The notes: generated by a model not told the origin, from the sequence alone. DNA of 64,000 nucleotides from UBA2231 sp964415175 (GCA_964415175.1 CAYPYG010000004.1:62001-126000), one strand, 5' to 3'. Positions 54,003-62,817 are shown, counted from the stretch's first letter. Program-made: numbers and translations.

Positions 54003-55289
54003 TCAGGTGATAGCTTTCAGCGTCTTTTCGGTGGCGCCCTGGAGGCTTCGCAAGGCCTCCAGGGCTTTTTTCCCGGCGGTGGCCGAGAAGGTGGGGGAAT
54101 GGAGCAGTACCTTGAGGCGGGCCGCCAGCTCGTCGCCGTCGGCGGCCAGGAAGCCGCCGCCGGAGGAGAGCAGTGCCCTGCCGGCGACCAGCGCGTTGGC
54201 GTAGTTCCTGCCGAAGAACACCGGCTTCGAGGCCGCCGCGGGCTCGAGCAGGTTGTGGCCCCCGACCGGGGCTATGGTACCGCCGACGAAGACCGCCTCG
54301 CAGAAAGGATAGAAGCCGGCCAGCCAGCCCAGCTCGTCCATGAGGAGGCAGTCGCCCTCGCCGCTCCAGGCGTCCCTGTCCTGCCAGCGCAGGCATTTTA
54401 AGCCCGCCCCGGCCGCCGCTTTGAGCGCGTCGGCCGCCCTCTCGGGGTGGCGTGGCGCCAGCAGGAGCCTGAGCTCGTGGCGCGACTCCCTGGCCTCGAC
54501 GAAGGCCTTCAGGACGGCTTCTTCGTCGAGCGGGTGGGTGCTGGCGGCGCAGAAGACGGGCTTGCCGGCGAAGCCGGCCCGCCGCAGTCCTTCCTTTATC
54601 TCCGCCTCTTTGGAGGCGTCGGGTTCCACAAGATCATACTTTATGTTGCCGGTGACCAGCGGGTTGCGTCCGGACGGCATGAAGTATGCGTAGCGGGCGG
54701 CGTCCTCGGCCGTCTGGGCCAGCACGCCGTCGGCCATGGAGAGCGTCCACGAGAGTATGGGGCGGAGGAGGCGGTAGGAGCCGAAGCTGCGGGCCGACAT
54801 CCTGGCGTTCATGAAAAAGATCTTCGCTTCCCTCTGCCGCGCGCAGAGGACCAGGCCCGGCCAGATCTCGGTCTCGGCTATCAGGAGCAGGGAGGGGTTG
54901 GCGGAGCGGCAGAACGCCCGCATCAGCGGGTAGAAATCCAGCGGCAGCAGCCTGGCGTGAGGGGTGAGCTTGAGCGCCTCTTTGCGCCCGGCCCAGGTGG
55001 AGCAGGTGATGAGCAGCGGGGCGTCCGGCATCCGCTCCCTGAGCGCGGCGGCCAGTTTGGGCAGGGAGCGCACCTCGCCGACGGAGGCGGCGTGTATCCA
55101 GACCGGCCTGCCGGGCAGCTTTCCCAGCGAAGGGGTGAGCCGTTCGGCGAGTTCCCTGAAGAGATTGCCCAGCAGGCGCCGCCGGGGCGACAGGGCGAAG
55201 CCGGCCAGGAAGGCCAGCGCCAGCAGCGGCGAGAGGAGGTTGTACAGGAGATAAAGCGCGCGGCCGGCCGCGCTGCTCCGCGTCGTCAT
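54003..55289 (-). CDS. waaA: Kdo transferase
   Basis: A 428-residue membrane-anchored GT30 enzyme that attaches Kdo to lipid A. It shows VWIHAASVGEVRSLPKL with the catalytic Glu, LLITCSTWAGRKEA, LLIAETEIWPGLVL and the C-terminal EAVFVGGTIAPVGGHNLLEP. It is last in the minus-strand ruv-sec run and overlaps the acyltransferase by 4 bp. Its stop directly abuts the stop of the plus-strand giant gene (54002/54003), whose terminator hairpin lies inside this coding region. Confidence 0.96.
   Translation of the reverse strand: MTTRSSAAGRALYLLYNLLSPLLALAFLAGFALSPRRRLLGNLFRELAERLTPSLGKLPGRPVWIHAASVGEVRSLPKLAAALRERMPDAPLLITCSTWAGRKEALKLTPHARLLPLDFYPLMRAFCRSANPSLLLIAETEIWPGLVLCARQREAKIFFMNARMSARSFGSYRLLRPILSWTLSMADGVLAQTAEDAARYAYFMPSGRNPLVTGNIKYDLVEPDASKEAEIKEGLRRAGFAGKPVFCAASTHPLDEEAVLKAFVEARESRHELRLLLAPRHPERAADALKAAAGAGLKCLRWQDRDAWSGEGDCLLMDELGWLAGFYPFCEAVFVGGTIAPVGGHNLLEPAAASKPVFFGRNYANALVAGRALLSSGGGFLAADGDELAARLKVLLHSPTFSATAGKKALEALRSLQGATEKTLKAIT
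54036..54071 (+). terminator. Plus-strand intrinsic terminator within the 3' end of waaA
   Basis: GCCCTGGAGGC (54036-54046) pairs perfectly with GCCTCCAGGGC (54055-54065) across an 8-nt loop, followed by TTTTTT (54066-54071). It lies 34 bp after the stop of the surface-protein gene and inside waaA on the other strand. Confidence 0.85.
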
Positions 55290-55939
55290 TTCCCGGCCCC
55301 CAGCAGCCTGTCGGCTTCGGCGCAGGCCCCGTCCAGGCGTTTTTCCAGTTCGCGGGCGGCGGCTTCCAGGTCGTCGCCCGGCCCGACGCGCAGCGGCTCG
55401 CCGTAAACTATGGCGGCCCGGCTGAAAGGCAGGGGAAAATTGAACCCGTCCCAGGAATTGAAGACTATGCGCCAGGCCGTGGCGCAGGAGATGGGCAGTA
55501 TCGGCAGGCCGGTCTTCCGGGCCAGGTAAAGAGCCCCCGGCTGGGCCTTGCGCGCGGGTCCTTTCGGGCCGTCCGGGGTCATGGCCAGGGAAAAGCCTTC
55601 CTCGGCCTTGCGCAGCAGCAGTATAAGGGCCTTGGCGGCGCCCTTGCTGCTCGACCCGCGGACCGTCTCGTAGCCCAGCAGGCGCAGGGCCCCGTTTATG
55701 AACTCGCCGTCCGAACTGCGGCTCACCAGCGCGGCCGCGCGCCGGCCGCGGTGGAAACAGATGCAGCAGGCCAGCTGATGATGCCAGTGAACGAGTACCG
55801 ACCGGGGAAATTCTGGGGGAGGCGGGGGGGTGACCAGGCGCGCGGTGGCGTCCACCAGGCGCATATAGAAGTAGATGAGCAGGGAAAGGACGCGGCTTGA
55901 AAGGGGAACGGCAGGCGCGGCTGCTGGGCCGGAAGTCAT
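55286..55939 (-). CDS. DUF374 lysophospholipid-acyltransferase-like protein
   Basis: A 217-residue protein of the DUF374/LPLAT superfamily. Diagnostic stretches: VLVHWHHQLACCICF, LVSRSSDGEFINGALRLLGY, RGSSSKGAAKALI, MTPDGPKGPARKAQPGAL and a Pro/Phe-rich end. Members lie with waaA and lipid A genes and may acylate lipid A, though the exact reaction is not known to me. The histidine in WHH takes the place of the usual HX4D box. It overlaps both neighbours by 4 bp. Confidence 0.82.
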   Translation of the reverse strand: MTSGPAAAPAVPLSSRVLSLLIYFYMRLVDATARLVTPPPPPEFPRSVLVHWHHQLACCICFHRGRRAAALVSRSSDGEFINGALRLLGYETVRGSSSKGAAKALILLLRKAEEGFSLAMTPDGPKGPARKAQPGALYLARKTGLPILPISCATAWRIVFNSWDGFNFPLPFSRAAIVYGEPLRVGPGDDLEAAARELEKRLDGACAEADRLLGAGK

Positions 55940-56535
55940 TTTTTATCGCCCGGCTTCACGGCCTTCTTCTCTTTTTCCTTCTTCTTGCGGTCCAGCCACG
56001 GTATGGAGAAAACGAGAGTGTGGCGGGGCGCGAGCGTCCCGTTTCCGGCCGAAACGCCTATCTTGGCCGCGTCCAGCGGGGCCAGCAGCGAGGGGAGGTC
56101 GGCCCCGGACGCGTCGAGCCAGGGGGCGGCCCGCAGTTCCGGGTCGCCCAGGTCGAAGCCCTCGGCGCCGGCTTCCTGCGCCGCCAGGTCGGCCACCACT
56201 TTAAGGCCCGTCTCGAGGAAAACCCCGGCCGCGATGTCCGCCAGGCGGGCCATGTCGCCCTGCATGCCAGCGGCCTTCGTTTCCAGGCCGGGGCCGAGGG
56301 TTATGACCCCCACGGTCCGGCCGGGGGAGGCCTTCTCCTTCATTTCGGGGAGGTCCTCCCGGGCGTGGTCGAAGACGGTGGCCGGCTCGCAGTCGTGGAA
56401 CAGGGAAGCGCAGAACTCGCGCAGGTGCTCGGGCGCGGCCAGGCCGACGGAGAAGAGGTCGATCCTCTCCTTGCGGGCCTTGCGCTGCACCTCGTGCGCG
56501 TAGACGGGTATCTTGAACTTGCGGATCTTCCTCAC
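55936..56535 (-). CDS. Unknown protein, possibly B12-dependent methionine synthase activation-domain-like
   Basis: A 199-residue soluble protein with a Lys-rich tail. The middle pattern VGVITLGPGLETKAAGM, ADIAAGVFLETGLKVVADL and IGVSAGNGTLAPRHTLVFSI recalls the activation-domain fold of cobalamin methionine synthase (TLGPELE, long helix, IGV and PR motifs). The similarity is weak and I could not test it. The gene sits between secF and the acyltransferase, overlapping the latter by 4 bp. A direct role in secretion or LPS would be only positional guesswork. Confidence 0.4.
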   Translation of the reverse strand: MRKIRKFKIPVYAHEVQRKARKERIDLFSVGLAAPEHLREFCASLFHDCEPATVFDHAREDLPEMKEKASPGRTVGVITLGPGLETKAAGMQGDMARLADIAAGVFLETGLKVVADLAAQEAGAEGFDLGDPELRAAPWLDASGADLPSLLAPLDAAKIGVSAGNGTLAPRHTLVFSIPWLDRKKKEKEKKAVKPGDKK

Positions 56536-56544
56536 GCGGCGTCC

Positions 56545-57432
56545 TTACCTGTTCTTGGCCTCCCACTGGTAAACCATCTGGGTGGCTATGGCTATGGTGG
56601 AATAGGTGCCGGCCACGCTGCCTATCAGCATCGCGAAGGCGAAATCGTTTATCACCTTGCCGCCGAAGAGGAAGAGGATCAGCACCACTACCAGAACGAC
56701 GCCGTTGATCAGCACCGTGCGGGAGAGCGTCTCGTTGACGCTGGCGTTTATAAGCTGGCCGAGAGGCATCTTCGGGAACTTGCGGATGTTCTCGCGCATG
56801 CGGTCGAAGATAACGATTGTGTCGTTGATCGAGAAGCCGGCTATCGTCAGCAGCGCGGCCATGACGACCAGGTCTATCTCGCGGCCGGTTATGGAGAGGG
56901 CGGCGAGCGTGACGAAGAGGTCGTGCGCCAGGGCCAGGACGCCGCCGGCGCCCCAGATCGGGTTGGAGAACCGGAACGCGACGTAGATGATTATGCCGAA
57001 CAGCGAGAGTATGATGGCGAACATGGCCTTCTTTGCCAGGTCCCGCCCCACTACGGGGCCGACATAGTCGCGTTTTTCCTCGGAGAAGCCGTTGTCCTTG
57101 AGCTGAGTTTTCAGGCCGGAGATTATGAAGTCCGCGACTTCGTTGACGTTCTCCTGCCTGCCTTTCACGCGCAGGGCGTAGGACCTGTCGCCGAGGCTCT
57201 GTATCGCGGCGTCCACGCCGGCCGCCGACATGGCCTCGCGCACTTCCGCGATGCCGACGGGCTTTTCGAAGGCCACCTGCAGCAGCGTGCCGCCGGTGAA
57301 GTCGAGGCCCAGGTTGACGCCCCTGACCGCCAGGGAGATCGTGCCCGCCAGTATGACCGCGCCGGACAGCGCGAAAAAGTACCCGCGTTTGCCTATGAAG
57401 TCTATGTTGGTCTTGCCGATGAGTTTCATCAT
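56545..57432 (-). CDS. secF: Protein translocase subunit SecF
   Basis: A 295-residue inner-membrane protein with six helices. N-terminal GVNLGLDFTGGTLLQVAF is the first SecF signature. A periplasmic loop, then DLFVTLAALSITGREIDLVV, the conserved ALLTIAGFSINDTIVIFDRM and NETLSRTVLINGVVLVVVL follow. SecF pairs with SecD to pull exported proteins using the proton gradient. It overlaps secD by 4 bp. Confidence 0.98.
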   Translation of the reverse strand: MMKLIGKTNIDFIGKRGYFFALSGAVILAGTISLAVRGVNLGLDFTGGTLLQVAFEKPVGIAEVREAMSAAGVDAAIQSLGDRSYALRVKGRQENVNEVADFIISGLKTQLKDNGFSEEKRDYVGPVVGRDLAKKAMFAIILSLFGIIIYVAFRFSNPIWGAGGVLALAHDLFVTLAALSITGREIDLVVMAALLTIAGFSINDTIVIFDRMRENIRKFPKMPLGQLINASVNETLSRTVLINGVVLVVVLILFLFGGKVINDFAFAMLIGSVAGTYSTIAIATQMVYQWEAKNR

Positions 57433-58859
57433 ATGCTGAGTTCCTTGGGATTGGAGGTGAGCCAGAAGTCGTAGACGGACCTGGTCACGAAGACCGACGT
57501 GAACACGCCGATCAGCAGGCCTATGGTCAGGGTTACCGCGAAGCCTTTGACCGGGCCGGAGCCGAACTGGAACAGGAAGACGGCCGCTATCCAGACCGTC
57601 ACGTTGCCGTCCAGTATGGCGCTCCAGGCCTTGTCGTAGGCGGTGGGGATTATCATCGCCAGCGGCTTGGAGAGAGCCAGTTCCTCGCGCATGCGCTCGA
57701 GGACCAGCACGTTGCCGTCTATCGTCATCGCTATCGAGAGTATGAAGCCCGCGATGCCGGGCAGCGTCAGCGTGGCGCCGAAGTAGCTCATCGCGGCCAC
57801 CAGGAACACGAAGTTGAGCAGCAGCGCCGTGTCGGCTATCAGGCCGCCGGCGCGGTAATAGATGACGAGGAACACCAGGACGAAGAGGAAGCCCGTCAGC
57901 GAAGCGCCGAGGCCCTTCTTTATCGAGTCCTCGCCCAGGCTGGCGCCTACTACGCGCTTTTCGATTATCTTCACCGGCGCGGGCAGCGCGCCGGCGCGCA
58001 GGACTATCGCCAGGCTGCGGGCCTCCTGCATGGTGAAATTGCCCTCTATGACTCCGGTGCCGCCGCCGATGCGGGTCTTGATGACCGGGGCGGAGTGCAC
58101 CACGCCGTCGAGGACTATCGCCAGGTTGCGGTTGACGTTGGCGCCGGTGAAGCGCTCGAAGATGCGGCCGCCCTCCTTGTTGAACGTGAAACCGATGTTG
58201 GGATAGCCGAACTGGGCGTCGGTCTCGACGCGGGCGTTCTCCAGGTAGGCGCCGGTCAGCGGGACCGTGGCTTCCAGCACATAGTAGCGCTGCCTGTCGT
58301 CCTCGCCGGGGGCGGCCTTGGCGAGGATGGAGCCCTTGGGCATGACCTTGGCTATTTCGGGGAGGAGCTTGCCGCTCTTATCCATGGGGGATTCGCCGAG
58401 CGCGTCCACTTTCTCGAGGACCTTCATCGCGTCCGGGGAGTCGTTGGTCAGACGGAATTCCAGCAGCGCCGTCTTGCCGATGAGGTTCTCCGCCTCTTCG
58501 GCATTGGAGATGCCGGGCAGGTCCACCGAGATCCAGCGGTCGCCCTGCCTGGCTATCGGGACTTCGCCCACGCCGTACTGGTCGACGCGGTTGCGGATGA
58601 TCTCGATGGCGCGGGCCATGGCGTCGGTCAGGGCCTCTTTCTTCTCGAGCTTCGCGACGTCGAGCTCGAGCAGCATGTGCGTGCCGCCGCGGAGGTCGAG
58701 GCCGAGGTTAAGGATGCGCTTGGGGCGCAGGCGCACGGACTCGAGCTTGGCGCGCTCGTCCTGCGTCTTGGTGTACCAATCGATCGTGGGATAGAGCAGC
58801 CACACCGCGAGTATGAGCAGGCCCAGGATCAGGCCCAGTTTCCATTGAAGTTTGTTCAT
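57429..58859 (-). CDS. secD: Protein translocase subunit SecD
   Basis: A 476-residue inner-membrane protein, RND-like with six helices and a large periplasmic P1 head (about 35-300). It shows LNLGLDLRGGTHMLLELDV, VDLPGISNAEEAENLIGKTA, GFTFNKEGGRIFERFTGANV and, in the membrane half, LTLPGIAGFILSIAMTIDGN and ERMREEL. All expected parts are present. It starts 16 bp after yajC. Confidence 0.98.
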   Translation of the reverse strand: MNKLQWKLGLILGLLILAVWLLYPTIDWYTKTQDERAKLESVRLRPKRILNLGLDLRGGTHMLLELDVAKLEKKEALTDAMARAIEIIRNRVDQYGVGEVPIARQGDRWISVDLPGISNAEEAENLIGKTALLEFRLTNDSPDAMKVLEKVDALGESPMDKSGKLLPEIAKVMPKGSILAKAAPGEDDRQRYYVLEATVPLTGAYLENARVETDAQFGYPNIGFTFNKEGGRIFERFTGANVNRNLAIVLDGVVHSAPVIKTRIGGGTGVIEGNFTMQEARSLAIVLRAGALPAPVKIIEKRVVGASLGEDSIKKGLGASLTGFLFVLVFLVIYYRAGGLIADTALLLNFVFLVAAMSYFGATLTLPGIAGFILSIAMTIDGNVLVLERMREELALSKPLAMIIPTAYDKAWSAILDGNVTVWIAAVFLFQFGSGPVKGFAVTLTIGLLIGVFTSVFVTRSVYDFWLTSNPKELSI

Positions 58860-58875
58860 CGTCTCTCCCTGTTCC

Positions 58876-59148
58876 TCAGGCGGATTTGAGCACCGACGCC
58901 ACGCCGTTCTTGACCAGCGCGACCTTCACGCCCCTGGCTATCTCCACTTCCAGTTCCTCGCCCTTGACGGCCGTTATGACGCCTATCATGCCCCCCTGAG
59001 TGAGGACCCTGTCGTTGGCCTTGAGGCCGTCGAGCATGAACTTGCGTTCCTTCATCTGCTTCTGCTGCGGCCTGATGAGGAGGAAATAGAAGATAACGAG
59101 TATGGCTATGAAAGGGACGAACTGCATCACGGGGGAATTGGGTTCCAT
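58876..59148 (-). CDS. yajC: Preprotein translocase subunit YajC
   Basis: A 90-residue protein with one N-terminal membrane helix (VMQFVPFIAILVIFYFLLIR), then RPQQKQMKERKFMLDGLKAN and the compact beta domain RVLTQGGMIGVITAVKGEEL. It joins the SecDF complex. AAGGAG nine bases before the ATG is the ribosome site, in an AT-rich leader that follows a perfect 20-bp palindrome. Confidence 0.97.
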   Translation of the reverse strand: MEPNSPVMQFVPFIAILVIFYFLLIRPQQKQMKERKFMLDGLKANDRVLTQGGMIGVITAVKGEELEVEIARGVKVALVKNGVASVLKSA

Positions 59149-59200
59149 CAGTTATCGCTCCTTGATTCTTTAACTATATGAATATGATTGTAACAAATTC

Positions 59201-59244
59201 GGGGACACAATACCTATTTCCGCCGAAATAGGTATTGTGTCCCC
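59201..59244. repeat. Perfect 20-bp palindromic repeat between tgt and yajC
   Basis: GGGGACACAATACCTATTTC (59201-59220), loop CGCC, then its exact complement (59225-59244). It begins 4 bp beyond the tgt stop. There is no T run. Size and perfection are like REP/REPIN-type palindromes moved by IS200-like (RAYT) transposases, but no such gene is in the window. Confidence 0.85.
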
Positions 59245-59248
59245 CGGT

Positions 59249-60376
59249 TCAAAGGTAGTCGGACATGAACCTGGAGCGGGCTTCCGCGAAGCGGTTCTCC
59301 TTTATGGCCCGGCGCATCTCGTGGGTCTGATTAATAAGGAAGCGCAGGTTATGTATGGAAATGAGCCGGTGGGAAAGCATCTCGCCGGCCTTGAAGAGGT
59401 GGGAGATATAGGAACGGGAATACTTCCGGCAGGCTTCGCAGTCGCAGCCGGGATCGAGGGGCCGGTCGTCCAGGCGGTGCGCGGCGTTCTTTATGTAGTA
59501 GCGGCCGGCGGAGGCCAGCACCTGGCCGTGGCGGGCGTAGCGCGTGGGCAGGACGCAGTCGAACATATCGACGCCCGCGCCGACCGAATCCCAGATGTCC
59601 TCGGGGCTGCCGAGCCCCATGAAGTAGACCGGCTTGTTCTTCGGGAGGGGCTCCATGACGGCGGCCAGCGCCTCGCGCATCTGTTTCTTGGTCTCGCCGA
59701 CCGAGAGCCCGCCGAGGGCGAAGCCGTCGAAATCCAGCTCCGCCGCGTGGCGCGCCGCTTCCGCGCGCAGGTCGGGGTAGGTCGAGCCCTGCAGTATGCC
59801 GAAGAGGAGGGGGCGGTTCTCCCGCGGGATGTCCTTCACCACCTTGTCGAAATGGCGGCGGGCGCGCTCCGCCCAGCGCTTGGTCTGGTCCAGCGCCTTG
59901 CGGGCGTGGCCGTAGTCCGCGGGGTTCTCGACGCAGACGTCCAGGCAGGTCCAGATGTCGGAGCCGATGGCCGCCTGCCAGTCTATGACCTTCTCCGGGG
60001 TGAACAGGTGGGGGCTGCCGTCGATGTGGGAGCTGAACTTCACGCCCTCCTCGCTTATCTTGCGCAAGCGGCTGAGGCTGTAGACCTGGAAGCCGCCGGA
60101 GTCGGTCAGTATGGGGCCGGCGTGGCTCATGAACTTATGCAGCCCGCCGGCTTTCCTCAGGACTTCCAGGCCGGGGCGCAGGTAAAGATGATAGGTATTG
60201 GAGAGCATGCATTCGGTCTGAAGGGCGGCGAGGTCGTCCTGGGAGACCGCCTTGACCGTGGCCTGGGTGGCGACGGGCATGAAGACGGGGGTATGGACGT
60301 CGCCGGCGCGGGTATGGAGCAGCGCGCACCTGGCGTGCGAGTCCTTTTCCTTATGCAGTACTTTGAAGTGGTCCAT
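59249..60376 (-). CDS. tgt: Queuine tRNA-ribosyltransferase
   Basis: A 375-residue enzyme that swaps G34 for preQ1 in certain tRNAs. I chose ATG 60376 (AAGGA, 7-nt spacing) over ATG 60403, which adds nine residues. Catalytic marks: ILTDSGGFQVYSL with the Asp, FGILQGSTYPDLR, GFALGGLSVGE and DCVLPTRYARHG. The zinc site CDCEACRKYSRSYISHLF has its cysteines and histidine. It follows queA, with the structured repeat between them. Confidence 0.97.
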   Translation of the reverse strand: MDHFKVLHKEKDSHARCALLHTRAGDVHTPVFMPVATQATVKAVSQDDLAALQTECMLSNTYHLYLRPGLEVLRKAGGLHKFMSHAGPILTDSGGFQVYSLSRLRKISEEGVKFSSHIDGSPHLFTPEKVIDWQAAIGSDIWTCLDVCVENPADYGHARKALDQTKRWAERARRHFDKVVKDIPRENRPLLFGILQGSTYPDLRAEAARHAAELDFDGFALGGLSVGETKKQMREALAAVMEPLPKNKPVYFMGLGSPEDIWDSVGAGVDMFDCVLPTRYARHGQVLASAGRYYIKNAAHRLDDRPLDPGCDCEACRKYSRSYISHLFKAGEMLSHRLISIHNLRFLINQTHEMRRAIKENRFAEARSRFMSDYL

Positions 60377-60434
60377 ATTCAGTCCTTCTATAGAGGCAGG
60401 CATCCCCCTTCCATCAGCAGCGAGCGGACGGTCC

Positions 60435-60633
60435 CAGGCCCACCCCGGGTCACGCGCTCGTCACGGTTCGGGTTTTCCGGGCCCGCCCTTCGCTCGTTCG
60501 GCCTCGCAAGAACTCGGCCGTCGCGCATAGCGCTAGGCCTCAAACATTCTTGCTCGTCCGCAGAGCGGTACCCTCTCTCGCTCGGGGGAAAACCCTCCTC
60601 ATGTGACTCGCCGCGCGACCCGGGGCGAGCCTG
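60435..60633. repeat. Structured intergenic repeat, copy 2
   Basis: P1 is CAGGC (60435-60439), CCCCGGGT (60443-60450) and CGCGC (60453-60457), pairing with GCGCG (60613-60617), ACCCGGGG (60618-60625) and GCCTG (60629-60633). P2 is GTCAC (60460-60464) with GTGAC (60603-60607); P3 is GGGTTTTCC (60470-60478) with GGAAAACCC (60587-60595). Inner hairpins are GGCC..GCGC-ATA-GCGC..GGCC (60516-60539) and CCGC/GCGG (60558-60568). Stems match copy 1 in place but not in sequence; loops GCATAGCGC and GGTACCC are shared. It lies between queA and tgt. Confidence 0.72.
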
Positions 60634-60651
60634 CCCGTTTAGCGTCTTTCC

Positions 60652-61695
60652 TCATAGTATCAGCATGGCGTCTCCGTATGAATAGAACCGGTATTTCTCG
60701 CGCACCGCTTCGGCGTAGGCCGCGTAAAGCTTTTCCTCGCCGGCGAAGGCGGCGGTCATGTAGAGCGGTGCGGAGCCCGGGACATGGAGATTGGTGATGA
60801 ACCCCGAAGCGGTGCGGAACCGGTGGCCCGGGTAGATGAAAAGGGTGGCGTCGGCCTTGCCGGGCGACAGGCGGCCGTCCGCTCCGGAGAGCGTCTCCAG
60901 GGTGCGCATGGAGGAGGTGCCGACCGCTATGACCCTGCCGCCGCGGGCCAGGCAGGCGTTCACTTTCTCCGCGGCTTCCGGGGCGGCCTCGCAGGCTTCC
61001 GGCAGCATGACATGCTCGGCCGGGTTCTCCGTCCGGACGGGCCTGAAGGTGCCCCAGCCGACGTGCAGCGTGACATAGGCGATATTCACCCCGGAAGCCT
61101 CTATCTTATCCAGCAGCTCCGGCGTGAAATGGAAGCCCGCGGTAGGGGCCGCTATGGAACCTTCCTCGCGGGCGTAGACGGTCTGGTAGAGGCTCTTGTC
61201 GTCCGGCCGCTCTTCGGGCAGGCCGCGGCGGCGGCGCGATTTCACGATATAGCCGGGCAGCGGGGCTTCGCCGTGGCGGTCCAGCCATTCGGAGGTGAGC
61301 GGGACGGAGAAGCGCACCAGGAGCGAGGCGTCGTCGGCGGGGCCCTCGATCTCCGCGCCCGACCCGTCGGGCAGTTCCAGCGGCGTGCCGGGGGAGAGTT
61401 TGCGGCCAAGCGCCTTCCAGCGCGTCAGGGTCGCGTCGAGCGGGGAAACCAGGAGGAGCTCGGCCTTGCCGCCCGTCCGCTTGCGCGCCGGGAGCCGGGC
61501 CTTGCGCACGGCGCTGCGGTTGAGGACCAGGCAGTCTCCGGGCTTCAGGAAAGACGGCAGATCGCGGAACGAGGAATGACCTATCGACCCCGAACCCCGG
61601 TCAAGACGCAGGAGCCGGGAGGAATCCCTGGGCTCGGCGGGGCCGGGCGCGATAAGGGGCTCTATCGCGAGAGTCGCGAATCGTTCGAGGCTCAT
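60652..61695 (-). CDS. queA: S-adenosylmethionine:tRNA ribosyltransferase-isomerase
   Basis: A 347-residue enzyme making epoxyqueuosine in tRNA. Visible: DCLVLNRSAVRKARLPARKR, YQTVYAREEGSIAAPTAGFH, TLHVGWGTFRPVRTE, GTSSMRTLETL and GFITNLHVPGSAPLYMTAAF, all QueA signatures. Length is normal. It overlaps the SpoIID-like gene by 4 bp upstream and is separated from tgt by the structured repeat. Confidence 0.97.
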   Translation of the reverse strand: MSLERFATLAIEPLIAPGPAEPRDSSRLLRLDRGSGSIGHSSFRDLPSFLKPGDCLVLNRSAVRKARLPARKRTGGKAELLLVSPLDATLTRWKALGRKLSPGTPLELPDGSGAEIEGPADDASLLVRFSVPLTSEWLDRHGEAPLPGYIVKSRRRRGLPEERPDDKSLYQTVYAREEGSIAAPTAGFHFTPELLDKIEASGVNIAYVTLHVGWGTFRPVRTENPAEHVMLPEACEAAPEAAEKVNACLARGGRVIAVGTSSMRTLETLSGADGRLSPGKADATLFIYPGHRFRTASGFITNLHVPGSAPLYMTAAFAGEEKLYAAYAEAVREKYRFYSYGDAMLIL

Positions 61696-62813
61696 TTGAG
61701 GACGGTGATGGACGCGCCGGGATAGTAGTGGCGGAGTATGCGCTTATAGTCCCTGCCCCTGTTCGCCATCGTCGCCGCGCCGGACTGGCACATACCGACC
61801 CCGTGCCCCCAGCCGCGGCCCTTGAAGAGCCAGCCGCCGGAGGTGGGAGAGACCGAAGTTATCAGCGTGCTGCGGAAATCGGAGTTGCCGAAGGCGGCGC
61901 GCAGGGCCTTGCCTTCCGCGTAATGGGTCTTCTTCTCGGTATCGAAAGCTACGCGCAGCGCCCGGCCGGACCTGTCTTTCTTGGCCACGCGCACCTTCTT
62001 GAGGCTGAGGGCCGTGGAGCCCTGTTTCTGTATGAAGGAGAGCAGATCGCGCTCGGGCACATACAGTTTCCAGCTGGAGTGGCGGGAAGAGGCACAGAAG
62101 GGGTCCTTTACGCCGTAGAGGGGCTTGTATATGTTCTCGCCCCAGGCCGCCGTGGAACTGGCGGTATGGCCGCCGCAGCAGGCGTGAAAATAGGCGGTGA
62201 TAGTTCTTCCTTTGTAGGTGAGCACCTGCCCCCGCGTTTTGTCTATCGCCGTTCTTATCCGGCCGTTGACATTGTTGCGGCCGTTATAGACCTGGCTGTT
62301 GACGTCGGCGGTGACGTCGTAATCCCTGGAGGGAGAAAGCCTTTTCAGCGCGTAACTGCGCGAAGCCACGGCCTGGGCCTTGAGCGCCTCCAGCGGCGAG
62401 CCGGGACTCATCTCGACCGGCAGCACGCCTTCGAGGTAATCCTCGATATCGAGGTGCTCCACGACATTGAGCGATCCGCCGGGCGCGGCTTTGACCGCGA
62501 GCCTGCCGCGGTAGAAAACGCCGTTTATCTTCACGCCCAGGTCGCCTTCCTTCGGCTCCAGGCTGATCTCCGGGCCCAGCGTCTCGCCGGCCACGCGGAC
62601 CAGGCCGCCGGCGGGGGTTATCTCGTAGGGGGACTTCTCGACCAGCAGGTAGCGGCGGCCGGAGGCCAGGTCCCTGACGAAGACCTGCCCGTCGGTGCGC
62701 AGGCGGAAACTGGGGGCGCCCAGGCGTATGCCTACGCGTATCTCGGCCGCTTCCGCCGCCCCGCAAAGCAGGAGGGCGGCCGCCAGCGCTGGTGCCAGGG
62801 TCTTTGGTCGCAT
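61692..62813 (-). CDS. SpoIID/LytB-domain exported protein
   Basis: A 373-residue exported protein with a signal peptide (about residues 1-22). The SpoIID domain has IEDYLEGVLPVEMSPGSPLE, LKAQAVASRSYALKR, YFHACCGGHTASSTAAWGEN and the closing GRGWGHGVGMCQSGAATMAN. Relatives cut or trim peptidoglycan glycan strands. In Gram-negatives these are LytB-like cell-wall enzymes, not sporulation proteins. It starts 4 bp from the ruvB stop and overlaps queA by 4 bp. Confidence 0.92.
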   Translation of the reverse strand: MRPKTLAPALAAALLLCGAAEAAEIRVGIRLGAPSFRLRTDGQVFVRDLASGRRYLLVEKSPYEITPAGGLVRVAGETLGPEISLEPKEGDLGVKINGVFYRGRLAVKAAPGGSLNVVEHLDIEDYLEGVLPVEMSPGSPLEALKAQAVASRSYALKRLSPSRDYDVTADVNSQVYNGRNNVNGRIRTAIDKTRGQVLTYKGRTITAYFHACCGGHTASSTAAWGENIYKPLYGVKDPFCASSRHSSWKLYVPERDLLSFIQKQGSTALSLKKVRVAKKDRSGRALRVAFDTEKKTHYAEGKALRAAFGNSDFRSTLITSVSPTSGGWLFKGRGWGHGVGMCQSGAATMANRGRDYKRILRHYYPGASITVLK

Positions 62814-62817
62814 CGTC

